A stretch of 41,871 nucleotides of DNA. Source: CAYYJM01 sp964471755. GTDB lineage: Bacteria > Planctomycetota > Planctomycetia > Gemmatales > Gemmataceae. The stretch lies in assembly GCA_964471755.1 (NCBI GenBank), contig CAYYJM010000020.1:1-41871 (forward strand), written 5' to 3'. Positions within the stretch are counted from its first letter, which is position 1. Every line of letters starts with the position of its first letter. The position numbers and the translations under genes are program-made. Below are positions 8,625 through 17,180 of the stretch, in pieces. Below the pieces are notes generated by a model. It saw nothing but the letters and a program-made list of their open reading frames with translations. It did no database searches and had not been told where the DNA came from.

Positions 8625-9042
8625 CTACTCCTTCGCCGCTGGCGGCAGAATGTCCGGCTCGACCTGGTAGGCGTCAGCCAGTTTGTTGAAGCCGTTGTAG
8701 AGGCCGACCACGGCGATGTTCTTNNNNNNNNNNCTCGCCGAGGCTCTCCTCGTCCAGGCCGAGTTTCATGGCCGCGGCCGTGTGCGAGTTGATGCAGTAG
8801 CGGCACGAGTTGGTCGCCGACACGGCCAGGGCGACGATTTCCTTGACCAGCAGGCTGATCCGACCGTCCTGCATGATCGCCTTGGCTCGGGTCCAGCAGA
8901 GTTCGAGATGCTCTGGATGGCTGGCCAGGGCTCGCCAGAAGTTCGGCACGAAGTCGATCTTCTTCGTCGCCTTGATGTCGGCGAAGACCCGCTGCACGAT
9001 CGGGTGATCGCTGTTCTCGGGAACCAGGGGGACCGTCGGCAT
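8625..9042 (-). CDS. AhpD-like / carboxymuconolactone decarboxylase family protein (contains assembly gap)
   Basis: Residues 1-103 are readable before a ten-N gap (8724-8733); after it a different frame continues KNIAVVGLYNGFNKLADAYQ and stops at 8625. The motif CRYCINSH gives Cys80, Cys83 and His87, the redox pair and proton relay of AhpD-type alkylhydroperoxidases, and the helical flanks (VKEIVALAVSATNSC) match the family. Such proteins reduce peroxides or act in carboxymuconolactone decarboxylation; the CxxC favours the peroxidase type. It is 46 bases downstream of frr and probably on the same leftward transcript. The family call is firm, the substrate is not. Confidence 0.85.
8724..8733. 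other. Assembly gap (10 N)
   Basis: Ten Ns within the AhpD-like gene; the reading frame changes across it, so the true length is unknown. Confidence 0.97.
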
Positions 9043-9088
9043 GGCGCAAGCCTCCGTCGGGACGGGCGAGCGCCCGTCCCGGAACGCC

Positions 9089-9649
9089 TCACTGTTCCAG
9101 AATCTCCTGGACCTTCTTGTCGGCCAGGTCGCTGATCCGGGCCTCATGGTCCTTCAGGAGCGTCTGGACCTGCTCCTTGGCCGTCTCCAGATCGTCCTCG
9201 GTCAGATCGCCGCCCTTCTGAGCCGTTTCCAGGCCCTTGTTCGCGTCCCGGCGGACGTTCCGACAGGAGACCTTCGCCTCCTCGGCCTTCTCCTTGACGA
9301 GTTTCTCCAGTTTCTTGCGCTGCTCGCCAGACATCGGCGGGACGGTCAGCCGGATCATCTTGCCGTCGTTGGACGGACTCAGACCCAGATCACTCGACCG
9401 GATCGCCTTCTCGATGTCCTTCAGGGCTCCCGTATCGTACGGCCGGATCAGAATCTGCTGCGGCTCCGGCGTGCTGATCTGGGCCAACTGTTTCAACGGA
9501 GTCGGCGAACCGTAGTATTCCACGCGGAGGTTGTCCACCATGGCCGGGGATGCTCGGCCGGTGCGCAGACCGCGCAACTGCTCCTTGTAGTTGCTCAGCG
9601 CCTTGTCCATGCGCTCTTCGCAATCCAGCAAGATTTCTTCAGAACTCAT
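9089..9649 (-). CDS. frr: Ribosome recycling factor
   Basis: At 186 residues this has the full family length. Signatures include 'LRTGRASPAMVDNLRVEYYG', 'LIRPYD', the 'NDGKMIRLTVPP' turn, and the C-terminal helix with 'VSCRNVRRDANK'. With EF-G, ribosome recycling factor splits post-termination ribosomes in the cytoplasm. It lies 21 bases downstream of pyrH on the same strand, the common bacterial pyrH-frr pairing. It should be essential. Identification is secure from sequence alone. Confidence 0.98.
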   Translation of the reverse strand: MSSEEILLDCEERMDKALSNYKEQLRGLRTGRASPAMVDNLRVEYYGSPTPLKQLAQISTPEPQQILIRPYDTGALKDIEKAIRSSDLGLSPSNDGKMIRLTVPPMSGEQRKKLEKLVKEKAEEAKVSCRNVRRDANKGLETAQKGGDLTEDDLETAKEQVQTLLKDHEARISDLADKKVQEILEQ

Positions 9650-9670
9650 AGTCCTCGCTCCTCGACTCTT

Positions 9671-10435
9671 TCAGGCCGTCTCGCCGACCAAGGTGCCGAT
9701 CGGCTGGCCGGCAATGGCCCGTTCGATGTTGCCTTCCTGCTTGTAGCTGAAGACCAGGATCGGCAGCTTACCGTCCCGGCAGGAATCGACCGCGCCGGTG
9801 TCCATGATCTTGAGATTATTGCGAATCAGGTCGGTATAGGTCAACTTGTCGTAGCGCACCGCGTGCGGGTTGATCCCCGGATCCTCGCTGTAGACGCCGT
9901 CCACCTTGGTCGCCTTGAGGAGAATCTCGGCCTGCAACTCCCGACCCCGAAGAGCGGCGGCCGAGTCGGTCGTGACGAACGGATTGCCCGTCCCGCCGGC
10001 CAGGATGAGGACGCGGTCCTTGCCCAGGTGCCGTTCGGCCCGGCGGCGAATGTACGGCTCGGCGACCGCCTCCATGCGGATGGCCGTCTGCAAGCGCGTC
10101 TCGACTTCGAGGCTCTCCAGGGCTTCTTGCAGTGCCAGACCATTGAGGATGGTCGCCAACATGCCCATGTAGTGGGCCGTCGGCTGCTGAATGACGTTGG
10201 TGCCAGCACTGAACTGGCTGCCGCGAAGGATGTTACCGCCACCGACGACGACGGCCAGTTGCACCTTGCGGCTGGCGACGTTCTTGATCTGCTGGGCGAT
10301 GTTCAGCGTCGCGTCAATGTTGATGCCGGAGCGCTTCGGCGTGCCCGGAATCTCGGGATGGCCAAACACCTCGCCGCTCAACTTGAGAAGCACGCGGCGG
10401 TACTTCGGCCTGAGCGGATCGGTCGAGTCGTCCAT
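9671..10435 (-). CDS. pyrH: UMP kinase
   Basis: The 254-residue protein shows amino-acid-kinase-fold signatures of bacterial UMP kinase: VLLKLSGE near the N-terminus, VVVGGGNILRG, GTGNPFVTTDSAA, and KVDGVYSEDP. It phosphorylates UMP to UDP in pyrimidine synthesis. The ATG at 10435 gives the normal length with a short leader (MDDSTDPLRPKYRR); an upstream ATG would add about 30 residues of no similarity. It is followed by frr. The usual upstream neighbours rpsB and tsf are absent; a zinc-ribbon membrane protein is there instead. Confidence 0.97.
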   Translation of the reverse strand: MDDSTDPLRPKYRRVLLKLSGEVFGHPEIPGTPKRSGINIDATLNIAQQIKNVASRKVQLAVVVGGGNILRGSQFSAGTNVIQQPTAHYMGMLATILNGLALQEALESLEVETRLQTAIRMEAVAEPYIRRRAERHLGKDRVLILAGGTGNPFVTTDSAAALRGRELQAEILLKATKVDGVYSEDPGINPHAVRYDKLTYTDLIRNNLKIMDTGAVDSCRDGKLPILVFSYKQEGNIERAIAGQPIGTLVGETA

Positions 10436-10521
10436 GGAAAAAGTCCTGCTCGGAGTCGCGGGTTCCACCGACAGAATAGGGAAACCCGGCCGAAGCGTCC
10501 GCATCCCTGGTCGCGTCACGT

Positions 10522-11172
10522 TCACCAGCCGCTGTGTCGGAACGCGAAGTGGCAGTAGTGCCAGTATCCGTACGAAAGTGCGTTGAGCAGGATCAGCCCC
10601 CCGGCCACGTACAGGAAGAACACGCTCAGCGCGCCGGGCTCCTCGCGGTAGACGCTCAACAGTGAGACGAGGAACCAGAGCAGGTACAATCCGGGGCCGA
10701 TCACGAAGACCATCGCCAGGAGGATCGAGAAGCTCTTGCCCTGGGTGATGGTGAAATCCTTCGGGGCCTCGTGCTGGTGGTCCTTGCAGTAGCCCACCGT
10801 CTCCGCGACGGAAAAGCCATCGCCGTACTTGACGAACTCCGTCGATGGTTCATGGCAGCCGGCATGAGCGCAGATCTCGCCCCCCTTGCTGAAACCGTCC
10901 CAGATCGAGCGGAACATACCCCAGGGGAGGAAGAAGCTGCCGATGGTCAGCAGGAACAGGACCGTCGCCAGGAGTTTGCCCACCGGCGAGGGACGCGGCG
11001 GTGAGATTGGCCCAGGGGTACTCGCGATCGGCTGAAGAGGTGTGATGCGCTGCCCGGCCGGCGCGGTGGTCGTGCGCTCGCTCGGGAAGGTGGCTCCGCA
11101 TTCGGAACACTCGCCCTGGCTGTATTCCGTCGAGGTCAGGACGACACCGCAGGAGGGGCAGTAGCGGGCCAT
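10522..11172 (-). CDS. Zinc-ribbon membrane protein of unknown function
   Basis: The N-terminus (MARYCPSCGVVL...CSECGATF) is a two-CxxC zinc ribbon. A Pro/Thr-rich linker is followed by three hydrophobic segments: about residues 67-85 (LLATVLFLLTIGSFF), 150-170 (ILLAMVFVIGPGLYLLWFLV) and 185-203. Between the first two lies a loop with additional Cys and His (HAGCHEP, YCKDHQH) that could bind a second metal. I do not recognise a named family. It sits 86 bases upstream of pyrH on the same strand, so co-transcription is possible. Confidence 0.8.
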   Translation of the reverse strand: MARYCPSCGVVLTSTEYSQGECSECGATFPSERTTTAPAGQRITPLQPIASTPGPISPPRPSPVGKLLATVLFLLTIGSFFLPWGMFRSIWDGFSKGGEICAHAGCHEPSTEFVKYGDGFSVAETVGYCKDHQHEAPKDFTITQGKSFSILLAMVFVIGPGLYLLWFLVSLLSVYREEPGALSVFFLYVAGGLILLNALSYGYWHYCHFAFRHSGW

Positions 11173-11212
11173 GTGAGTACCTCTGGAGCCTGGATCAGAA
11201 TGGCTGCGGGCA

Positions 11213-12190
11213 TCACTTCGCCGGCCGGGTCAGCAGCAGGGCCGTCGTCGCCCAGCCGCTCGTGGCGGCCGAGATGAACTGGTCCTTGCCATGCGGGAAG
11301 CCGCTCTCGTAGTACGGCTGGAATGGCTTGCTGCGCGACTTGACGTACCACGAGCCGTCCGGCTTCTGCGACTTCACCAGGAAAGCGACGCCGCGCGTGT
11401 AGGCGGGATGATCGACGGCCAGGCCACCAGCCTGGTGCAGGGCGACCAGGGCGGTCGCCGTCGCGTACGGGTCCGGCTCCATCGATTCAGTCTGCGACCA
11501 GGTGCCGTCGGGCCGCTGGGTCCTGAGCAGGTCCCACGCTGCCGCGGCGATGGCGGTCGGGTCAGCCCCGGCTTCCTTCAGGCCGAACAGGCGGAAGACG
11601 CGATCTTCGGTGTCCTTCGGCTTCTGCTTGAGCAGCCAGGCGCGGGCCGCCTCGATGCGTTTCGTGGCCCGTTCCTGCTGGGCCTTCGTCGGCCAGTGAC
11701 GCAAGGCCCGCAGGGCGAGGTACGTCGAGGTGAACGTACTCGCCTCGGTCGGCGGTCGATCCGACGTGGTGTTCCAGTGATCGCGGCCGGCCTGGGTCTT
11801 GAGCAGGTACTCGACGACGGCCGTGGTGTCCTCGTTCGGTTCGTGGCCGGCCAGTTCGAGCGTGAACAGGGCGTAGCCGGCCGTATCGACCTGGCCGCCG
11901 GTGCCCTTGCCGGAGGTGAAACGCTCGCGGTTGGAGCCGATGAACCGCAGGATGTGTTCGGCCTGGTCGCTGAACGTCTCGGGCTCCAGGTCGAAGCCGC
12001 GCGCCCGGGCCGTGGCGAAGGCGAGCATCGGGGTGGCCTGGTTGTGGCAGGCGAAACAGGTCTTCTGTTCGATGTGGCCGGCGGCCGCCTTCTGGAGCAG
12101 CGGCAGAGCGAGGTCGATGGCGACCTGACGCGAGTCGGCCGGCGTCGGCGTGACCGCCTGCGTGACGACGAGCAACGCGGTGATGAACAT
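11213..12190 (-). CDS. Secreted prenyltransferase/squalene-cyclase-fold protein with a CxxCH motif
   Basis: A 325-residue exported protein (N-terminal MFITALLVVTQAV). Residues 45-49 read CFACH, a c-type haem attachment motif. The rest has repeated helical units of the squalene-cyclase/prenyltransferase alpha-alpha barrel, including QW-like turns 'TQRPDGTW' and 'SQKPDGSW'. No DxDD cyclase acid motif was found, so terpene cyclisation is unlikely; a haem-bearing or structural role is an inference. It lies 40 bases upstream of the zinc-ribbon gene on the same strand and is separated from the DUF1080 gene by a perfect palindrome. Confidence 0.75.
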   Translation of the reverse strand: MFITALLVVTQAVTPTPADSRQVAIDLALPLLQKAAAGHIEQKTCFACHNQATPMLAFATARARGFDLEPETFSDQAEHILRFIGSNRERFTSGKGTGGQVDTAGYALFTLELAGHEPNEDTTAVVEYLLKTQAGRDHWNTTSDRPPTEASTFTSTYLALRALRHWPTKAQQERATKRIEAARAWLLKQKPKDTEDRVFRLFGLKEAGADPTAIAAAAWDLLRTQRPDGTWSQTESMEPDPYATATALVALHQAGGLAVDHPAYTRGVAFLVKSQKPDGSWYVKSRSKPFQPYYESGFPHGKDQFISAATSGWATTALLLTRPAK

Positions 12191-12217
12191 GGCTGGCTCC
12201 TCGGGTTGATCGATCTT

Positions 12218-12275
12218 ACCACAGAGGCACGAAGAACACAGAGAATCTTCTCGGTGTTCTTCGTGCCTCTGTGGT
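12218..12275. repeat. Palindromic repeat B, 22-base perfect arms
   Basis: Arms 12218-12239 (ACCACAGAGGCACGAAGAAC...) and 12254-12275, loop of 14 bases. It lies between two leftward genes. Sequences of the type CCACAGAGGCAC recur in many bacterial genomes (established from memory); a single copy is seen here. It could fold as a transcriptional attenuator or terminator hairpin. Confidence 0.93.
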
Positions 12276-12290
12276 TCACCTCTTCGTCGC

Positions 12291-13001
12291 TTACTTGTCG
12301 CCCCTGAGCGTCGTCAGTTTGTCCTCGGGGAACGTCTCCAGTTTCAGGTTCTTGAACTGCACCTCCTGCGGCACCTTGTTCGAGTGGAGTTGCAGGCCGA
12401 TCGGGCCGGCCTTGATGCGTTCCGGCATCGGCTCCCGCCAGTCGGAGATCAGCTCGCCGTTCAGGACGAAGCGGATGCGGTTGCCCTGGGCCAGGATCTC
12501 GATGTGGTTCCAGTCATGCTGCTTGCCGACCTTCTTCGCCGCGGCGGCGTTGGCGTGGATGCCGTTGCGTCCGTACAGATCGTAGAAGCCGTAGCCGGAC
12601 GGGAACATGACCAGGTGGCCGGCGTAGGTGAATTTGTCCCCCTTCTCCGGGGCGGCCCGGCCCCACATCGCGATGCCGGAGTGCATCTCCGACTGCGCCA
12701 GCTTGAAGTCGAAAACGAGACGGAAGTCGGTGTAGTTGTCCTTCGTCAACAGGTAGGTGCTGACCGGCACCGGATCGGTGTTCTTGCCGATGATGACGCC
12801 GTCCTTGACGCTCCAGTATTTGTCATGGCCGACCCAGCCGGTCAGATCCTTGCCGTTGAAGAGGGCGACCGTTTCGGTCTTGCCCTTGCGTGGCGGGACG
12901 TTCGGCGGTTCCTTCTTCTGCGCCAGAGCAGGGCCGATGATCGGGGTGAGCATCAGGGCCACGGCAAAGGCCAGCAGTGCGAGCAGACGGTGCGTGTGCA
13001 T
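12291..13001 (-). CDS. Secreted DUF1080 (3-keto-disaccharide hydrolase-like) protein
   Basis: The 236-residue protein starts with a signal peptide (MHTHRLLALLAFAVALM... ending near ALAQ). The DUF1080 fold, a concanavalin-like beta sandwich frequent in planctomycetes, is shown by 'ALFNGKDLTGWVG', 'WSVKDGVIIG', 'TDFRLVFDFKL', 'NSGIAMWG'-like 'HSGIAMWG', 'WNHIEILAQGNRIRFVLNGE' and 'GPIGLQLHSN'. Some DUF1080 members hydrolyse 3-keto-glycosides; here the activity is inferred from family only. The ATG at 13001 is chosen for the signal peptide. It is divergent from the MoxR operon. Confidence 0.9.
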   Translation of the reverse strand: MHTHRLLALLAFAVALMLTPIIGPALAQKKEPPNVPPRKGKTETVALFNGKDLTGWVGHDKYWSVKDGVIIGKNTDPVPVSTYLLTKDNYTDFRLVFDFKLAQSEMHSGIAMWGRAAPEKGDKFTYAGHLVMFPSGYGFYDLYGRNGIHANAAAAKKVGKQHDWNHIEILAQGNRIRFVLNGELISDWREPMPERIKAGPIGLQLHSNKVPQEVQFKNLKLETFPEDKLTTLRGDK

Positions 13002-13043
13002 GGGAGAGCCTCTGTAAAGATCCGGGGAGCAAGTGCGAGGGGG

Positions 13044-13049
13044 ATTGTA
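13044..13049 (-). promoter_or_regulatory. Candidate -10 box for DUF1080 gene
   Basis: TACAAT on the reverse strand, about 45 bases before the start codon, in the 104-base divergent region; no good -35 was found. Confidence 0.3.
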
Positions 13050-13105
13050 CTGCGCCGGGAAGGAATTGCGCGAACCTGAGATGCTGGCCGGCTCTCCCTG
13101 TGGGC

Positions 13106-14071
13106 ATGGAACAACGCGACTCCGCGCTCGCAGGTTCGACTCATGCATTGACCCTTAACCGCGACGGCCTTCCGCTCCTCCTGCTGGCGGCCGTCCATCA
13201 TCCCCAGGCCGAGGTCCGCACTCGACTCCTCCTGCGGATCGACGCTCTCATTGCCGCGCGTCACCCGGTCGTCAGCGACGGCGAGATCCGGCACCTCCTC
13301 GGCCAGTACGACCAACTCGATCTCGACCCGGCCTCCCTGGACCTGGCCGTCCGCGTCGTCCGGCTCGCCTTCGCCCGGACGACCGTCCGGCACGAAAAGC
13401 AGCGTGTCCTCCTCGTCGGCCCAGATGATCCTGACGGACACCGCCCCGTCACGCTGGCCTGCTCGCCGCTGCGATTCGTGGCCAAGGGCCGAAGGCCCGA
13501 AGTCCGCCTGGCATTCGGCGAAGCCCTGGCACAGGTAGCCGGATTTCACTTCCGGCCATCGCCGATGCGCGTCATCTGCCACGTCTCGGCCGGCTTCGCG
13601 CTGGAGATCTCCGGCACCAACGGCTGGAGCTATCGCCGGTGTGCAGCCCGTCTGCTGACCGATGCGACGCTCGCTTCCGGGTCGACGCTTCATGACCTGG
13701 GCCTGGCGGTGCAGGACGTGCCGGGTGGCCTGCGGATCACGACGCCGACACCCGAGGCGATCCTGCGATTCTCCGCGTGCCTGGCCCGCGAGGAAGTGAT
13801 CCGCCTGCGCTTTCGACCACGAACCCGGACGGAGACGACCCTGTTCATCCGGACGCACGACTTCGACGGAACCGAGGCGGAGTTCCCGACGGTCGTGTTC
13901 CCCCCGAACCTCACCGAATCCTGGCTGACCGGCCTGCCACCGCTGGAACTGACCGTTCCGATGGGGGAGGTGTTACCCGTCGTTCACTGGGGCCAACCGC
14001 CGGCGGCCTGGCTGCCCGATGTGATCGGGCCGCTGCTCGCTCCCACTCACGAAACCGAGAAATCATCATGA
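13106..14071 (+). CDS. Unrecognised protein translationally coupled to MoxR ATPase
   Basis: A 321-residue soluble protein with no signal peptide or membrane segment. It is Arg- and Pro-rich with many alternating hydrophobic strands ('RPVTLACSPLRFVAKG', 'TETTLFIRTHDFDG') and looks mainly beta. I do not recognise a family. Its TGA overlaps the ATG of the MoxR gene (ATGA, 14068-14071), and the MoxR gene overlaps the VWA gene the same way, so the three are very likely made together and may act in one complex. The ATG at 13106 is the only convincing start; no strong Shine-Dalgarno is present. Confidence 0.75.
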   Translation: MEQRDSALAGSTHALTLNRDGLPLLLLAAVHHPQAEVRTRLLLRIDALIAARHPVVSDGEIRHLLGQYDQLDLDPASLDLAVRVVRLAFARTTVRHEKQRVLLVGPDDPDGHRPVTLACSPLRFVAKGRRPEVRLAFGEALAQVAGFHFRPSPMRVICHVSAGFALEISGTNGWSYRRCAARLLTDATLASGSTLHDLGLAVQDVPGGLRITTPTPEAILRFSACLAREEVIRLRFRPRTRTETTLFIRTHDFDGTEAEFPTVVFPPNLTESWLTGLPPLELTVPMGEVLPVVHWGQPPAAWLPDVIGPLLAPTHETEKSS

Positions 14072-15051
14072 AACCATCGCGTGTGCTTGAAGTGATCGAT
14101 CGTCTCTACGAGACGCCCTGGCCGGTCTTCCTCTGGGGGCCGCCCGGCGTCGGTAAATCGTCCATCGTCCGCGAGGCCGCTCGCAGCCGTGGCGTGCCGC
14201 TGATCGACGTGCGCGCCTCGCTGCTCGACCCGACCGACCTGCGCGGCATCCCGGCCGTCGTCGAGGGACGGGCTGTCTGGTGTCCGCCGTCATTCCTGCC
14301 GCGCCCGGACGACACACCGGGCATCCTCTTCTTCGACGAACTGAACGCCGCCCCGCCGCTGGTTCAGGCGAGCCTCTATCAGCTGACACTCGATCGTCGT
14401 GTCGGCGAGTATGTGCTGCCTGACGGCTGGCGCATGGTCGCCGCCGGCAACCGGGCCGAGGATCGTTCGGTGACGTTTCGCATGCCGGCGGCCCTGGCGA
14501 ACCGATTCATCCATCTCGACTTCGAGGCGGACTTCGAGGACTGGCGTGCCTGGGCCATCGCCACGAGGATTCATCCGCTCGTCGTCGGCTTCCTGTCCAC
14601 GCGGCGCGAATTGCTGCTGAACATGACCAGCACCGATCGCGGCTTCCCGACGCCGCGCGCCTGGCAGATGGTCAGTGACGCTCTCATGGCACTCGGCAAG
14701 CCGGGCGATGCGGCCGACGTGCTGCTCGGCATCGTCGGCGAGGGAGCGGCGTCGGAGTTTCTCGCGTACACACGGCAGGCCCTGAGCGAGGAAATGATCC
14801 TGGCCATTCTCGCCAGTCCGGGCGAGGCCACGCTGCCGACGAAGCTCGGCGACCTGTACGCCCTGCTCGCCTACGTCGCCAGCCGGGGCAAGGAGAAGCC
14901 GATCGTCGAGGCGGCCGGCGTGCTGCTCCCGCGTCTGTCGCCGGAACTCGGCGTGCTGCTCATTCGCGACCTGCTGCGGGCCGACCCGCTCTTCAGCCGG
15001 CACCGGGCGTACCGCGATTTCGTCTCTCGACACCGGGAGTTGCTCGCATGA
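14068..15051 (+). CDS. MoxR-family AAA+ ATPase
   Basis: The 327-residue protein has Walker A GPPGVGKS (residues 24-31), Walker B ILFFDELN (86-92), sensor-1 VAAGNRAED, and an arginine-finger region at 'MPAALANRF'. The lack of other large domains fits the MoxR group, which remodels partner proteins together with VWA proteins, for example in metal-cofactor insertion or stress response. It overlaps the genes on both sides by four bases, implying fixed stoichiometry. The target is unknown. Confidence 0.92.
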   Translation: MKPSRVLEVIDRLYETPWPVFLWGPPGVGKSSIVREAARSRGVPLIDVRASLLDPTDLRGIPAVVEGRAVWCPPSFLPRPDDTPGILFFDELNAAPPLVQASLYQLTLDRRVGEYVLPDGWRMVAAGNRAEDRSVTFRMPAALANRFIHLDFEADFEDWRAWAIATRIHPLVVGFLSTRRELLLNMTSTDRGFPTPRAWQMVSDALMALGKPGDAADVLLGIVGEGAASEFLAYTRQALSEEMILAILASPGEATLPTKLGDLYALLAYVASRGKEKPIVEAAGVLLPRLSPELGVLLIRDLLRADPLFSRHRAYRDFVSRHRELLA

Positions 15052-16217
15052 ACGACCTCCCTCCGCGTGTTCTCCGGGCGCGTCTGCAACTGATGCTGGC
15101 GCACCCGTACCTGGCCTCCGCCCTGGCCCGGCTGCCGCTCGTCAACGCCTCGGCGATGCCGTGGTGCCAGACGATGGCCACCGACGGCTACAACATCTTC
15201 GTCAACCCGGCGTGGTGCGATACGCTCACCGAGCCGGAGATCGCTGGCGTCTTCGCTCACGAGGTGATGCACGTCGTCCTGGGCCACATCGACCGACGCA
15301 AGGGCCGGGCGCGCGTGGCCTGGAACGCCGCCATCGACCACGCGACGAACCTGATGCTGAAGGAGTTCGGCTTCACGCTCCCGGCCGCCGGTCTGTTCGA
15401 TCCGCGCTTTCGCGGCATGACGGCCGAGCAGATCTACGCAACGGTGGCGAACGAGCCGGCCTGCCACGGCTTCGACCTGCACCTGGAGCCGGACGACCTG
15501 GAAGGTTCCTGGGGCCGCGGCGACGACTTCCCGACGGAGGAGGAACGCCGTCGGCTGCGTGTCGGTGTCCTGAGCGAGATGGAGTGCGAGCGGCTTCGGC
15601 GCGGGATGGGCCACTGGCCCGGCGAGTTGACGCGCGAGATCCAGCAGGTGACACGGACGGTCGTGCCGTGGCAGCATGTCCTGGCCCGTTTCTTCAGCGA
15701 CATCCGGCGAACGGACTACCGGCTGTATCCGTTCAACAAGAAGCACCTGTGGCGTGGCGTCTACCTGCCATCGGCTGGCGTGCCAGGGCCGGACCACATC
15801 GTCCTGGCGATCGACACTTCCGGCTCGGTGTCAGCGAAGGATCTGGGTGAGTTCGTCGCCGAGCTGGACCGGCTGCGTGGCTTCACCGACTGCCGGCTGT
15901 CACTGATCCACTGCGATGCGAAGGTGCAGCGTGTGGACGAATCGGCAGGCCGCTCCGAGACGCTGCTCTCCGGCCTGGATGGCCCGCGTCGCCTGGCCGG
16001 TGGTGGCGGCACGAATTTCATCCCGGTGTTCGACTGGATCGAGCAGAAGGTGCGCGACGGCGAGTTGTGGCCGGACGCGCTGATCTACTGCACCGACGGC
16101 ATGGGGACGTTTCCGCCCCGTGAGCCGGACTATCCGGTTGTGTGGGTGCTGACACGAGGCAGTCAGGCGAGGTTTCCGTTCGGCCAGGTGATCCGGCTCG
16201 ATGAGAGTGACACATGA
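15048..16217 (+). CDS. HExxH putative metallopeptidase - VWA protein (DUF2201-like)
   Basis: The 389-residue protein has HEVMH at 71-75 and a further His at 80 (HEVMHVVLGH), a zincin-like site. The second half is a von Willebrand A domain with MIDAS motif DTSGS (256-260) and the later Thr/Asp positions (GGGTNF, CTDG). Such two-part proteins (DUF2201) pair with MoxR ATPases. The likely role is as the VWA partner of the preceding ATPase; peptidase activity is inferred only from the motif. The stop is 16 bases from the convergent DUF4259-like gene. Confidence 0.9.
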   Translation: MNDLPPRVLRARLQLMLAHPYLASALARLPLVNASAMPWCQTMATDGYNIFVNPAWCDTLTEPEIAGVFAHEVMHVVLGHIDRRKGRARVAWNAAIDHATNLMLKEFGFTLPAAGLFDPRFRGMTAEQIYATVANEPACHGFDLHLEPDDLEGSWGRGDDFPTEEERRRLRVGVLSEMECERLRRGMGHWPGELTREIQQVTRTVVPWQHVLARFFSDIRRTDYRLYPFNKKHLWRGVYLPSAGVPGPDHIVLAIDTSGSVSAKDLGEFVAELDRLRGFTDCRLSLIHCDAKVQRVDESAGRSETLLSGLDGPRRLAGGGGTNFIPVFDWIEQKVRDGELWPDALIYCTDGMGTFPPREPDYPVVWVLTRGSQARFPFGQVIRLDESDT

Positions 16218-16233
16218 GGGCTGGCGTCCCGCC

Positions 16234-16972
16234 TCACGACCGGGAGAACCGGTCGATACCGATCTGAAAGGCCTGTTCCAGGCAGGCGTTGTACTGCTCG
16301 TAGAAGTCCTCGTCGGAATCACCCAACTCNNNNNNNNNNTTGCATCTTCCGGAAGCGGGCTCGCCACGAGGCGAAGCGATGCGCATCAACCTGGCACGGC
16401 TCCAGAACCAGCAGGACGGCAAGGGCGGCGATGAACTCCGCCTCGCCGCTCAGGTCGGACAGGATGTCGTCGTCGCCGAAGCCGTCGTCGAGTTCCTTCA
16501 CCAGACGGTCGGCGACCTCCTGGACGTAACGGGCCGCTTCCTTGTGAGTGAAGAGGGCCGGCTCGCGGTAGCCGAAGGTGCGCTCCATCGGAAAGCCTTG
16601 CGAGTCCGTGGCAAAGGGGGCTCCGCCGAGACGAGCATCCGACGGCGCGTCGCGAGCAGCCAGGTCCTGCCCCTGGCCAGCCAGCACGGCGGCGAGGAGG
16701 CGATCGACTTCCGGTGACATGTCGGCGAAGGCTGACTCGTGCTGGGCGAGTACCTCACGGAGTCGTGACCAGTACGGTCCCTCGTCGCTGAACCAGTACC
16801 CGGCCGACAACTGGAACAGGAGGCCGACGCCCGCACCGAGCCGGGCCGCCGTCGCCTCGTTCGTCGGTCGGCTGGCCAGGGTGATCACATCGTCGAAGAT
16901 GCTGCCGATCACTTCACACAGGCCGTCCTGGGCCGTGTCGTTTTGCAAGATGCCGTCACCCCACGCACCCAT
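16234..16972 (-). CDS. DUF4259-like protein (contains assembly gap)
   Basis: The start MGAWGDGILQNDTAQD closely resembles the 'MGAWG.G.f.nD.a.D' opening of DUF4259-type proteins, many of which occur near toxin-immunity or stress genes; the function is unknown. About 210 residues are readable before ten Ns (16330-16339); another frame then continues ELGDSDEDFYEQYNACLEQ and stops at 16234. The protein is acidic, helical and has no export signal. The ATG at 16972 is preferred to one seven codons upstream because family similarity begins there. Confidence 0.75.
16330..16339. other. Assembly gap (10 N)
   Basis: Ten Ns inside the DUF4259-like gene; the frame differs on the two sides. Confidence 0.97.
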
Positions 16973-17056
16973 GCCACACCTCCTCTCATTCACGGACTCT
17001 ACCGCGCCGACGAACCGGAAAACATCTCGGTCGGTCGGTTTTTTCTGTGCATCGCA

Positions 17057-17087
17057 TTGACAGACGTGTCATTCTTGTGCATAGGAT
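17057..17087 (+). promoter_or_regulatory. Weak promoter candidate upstream of small ORF and pduO
   Basis: TTGACA (17057-17062) is a perfect -35, followed after 19 bases by TAGGAT (17082-17087), a weak -10. The spacer is longer than ideal. GACA-GACG-TGTC (17059-17070) overlaps it and could be an operator half-pair. The stretch 16973-17180 holds nothing else I can support. Confidence 0.3.
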
Positions 17088-17180
17088 GGGCAGAGCGTGT
17101 GTGCCGGTCAGGCCAACCGAAACGGGGCGGTCGCCCGACCGACGGAAGCCACCAACTACCCCGATCCGGGAGCCTGTGCC

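Noticed and set aside
5134..16339. Frame changes at three 10-N runs read as frameshifts or pseudogenes
   Set aside because: Each run is a fixed ten Ns and both sides encode continuous family similarity; they are assembly placeholders.
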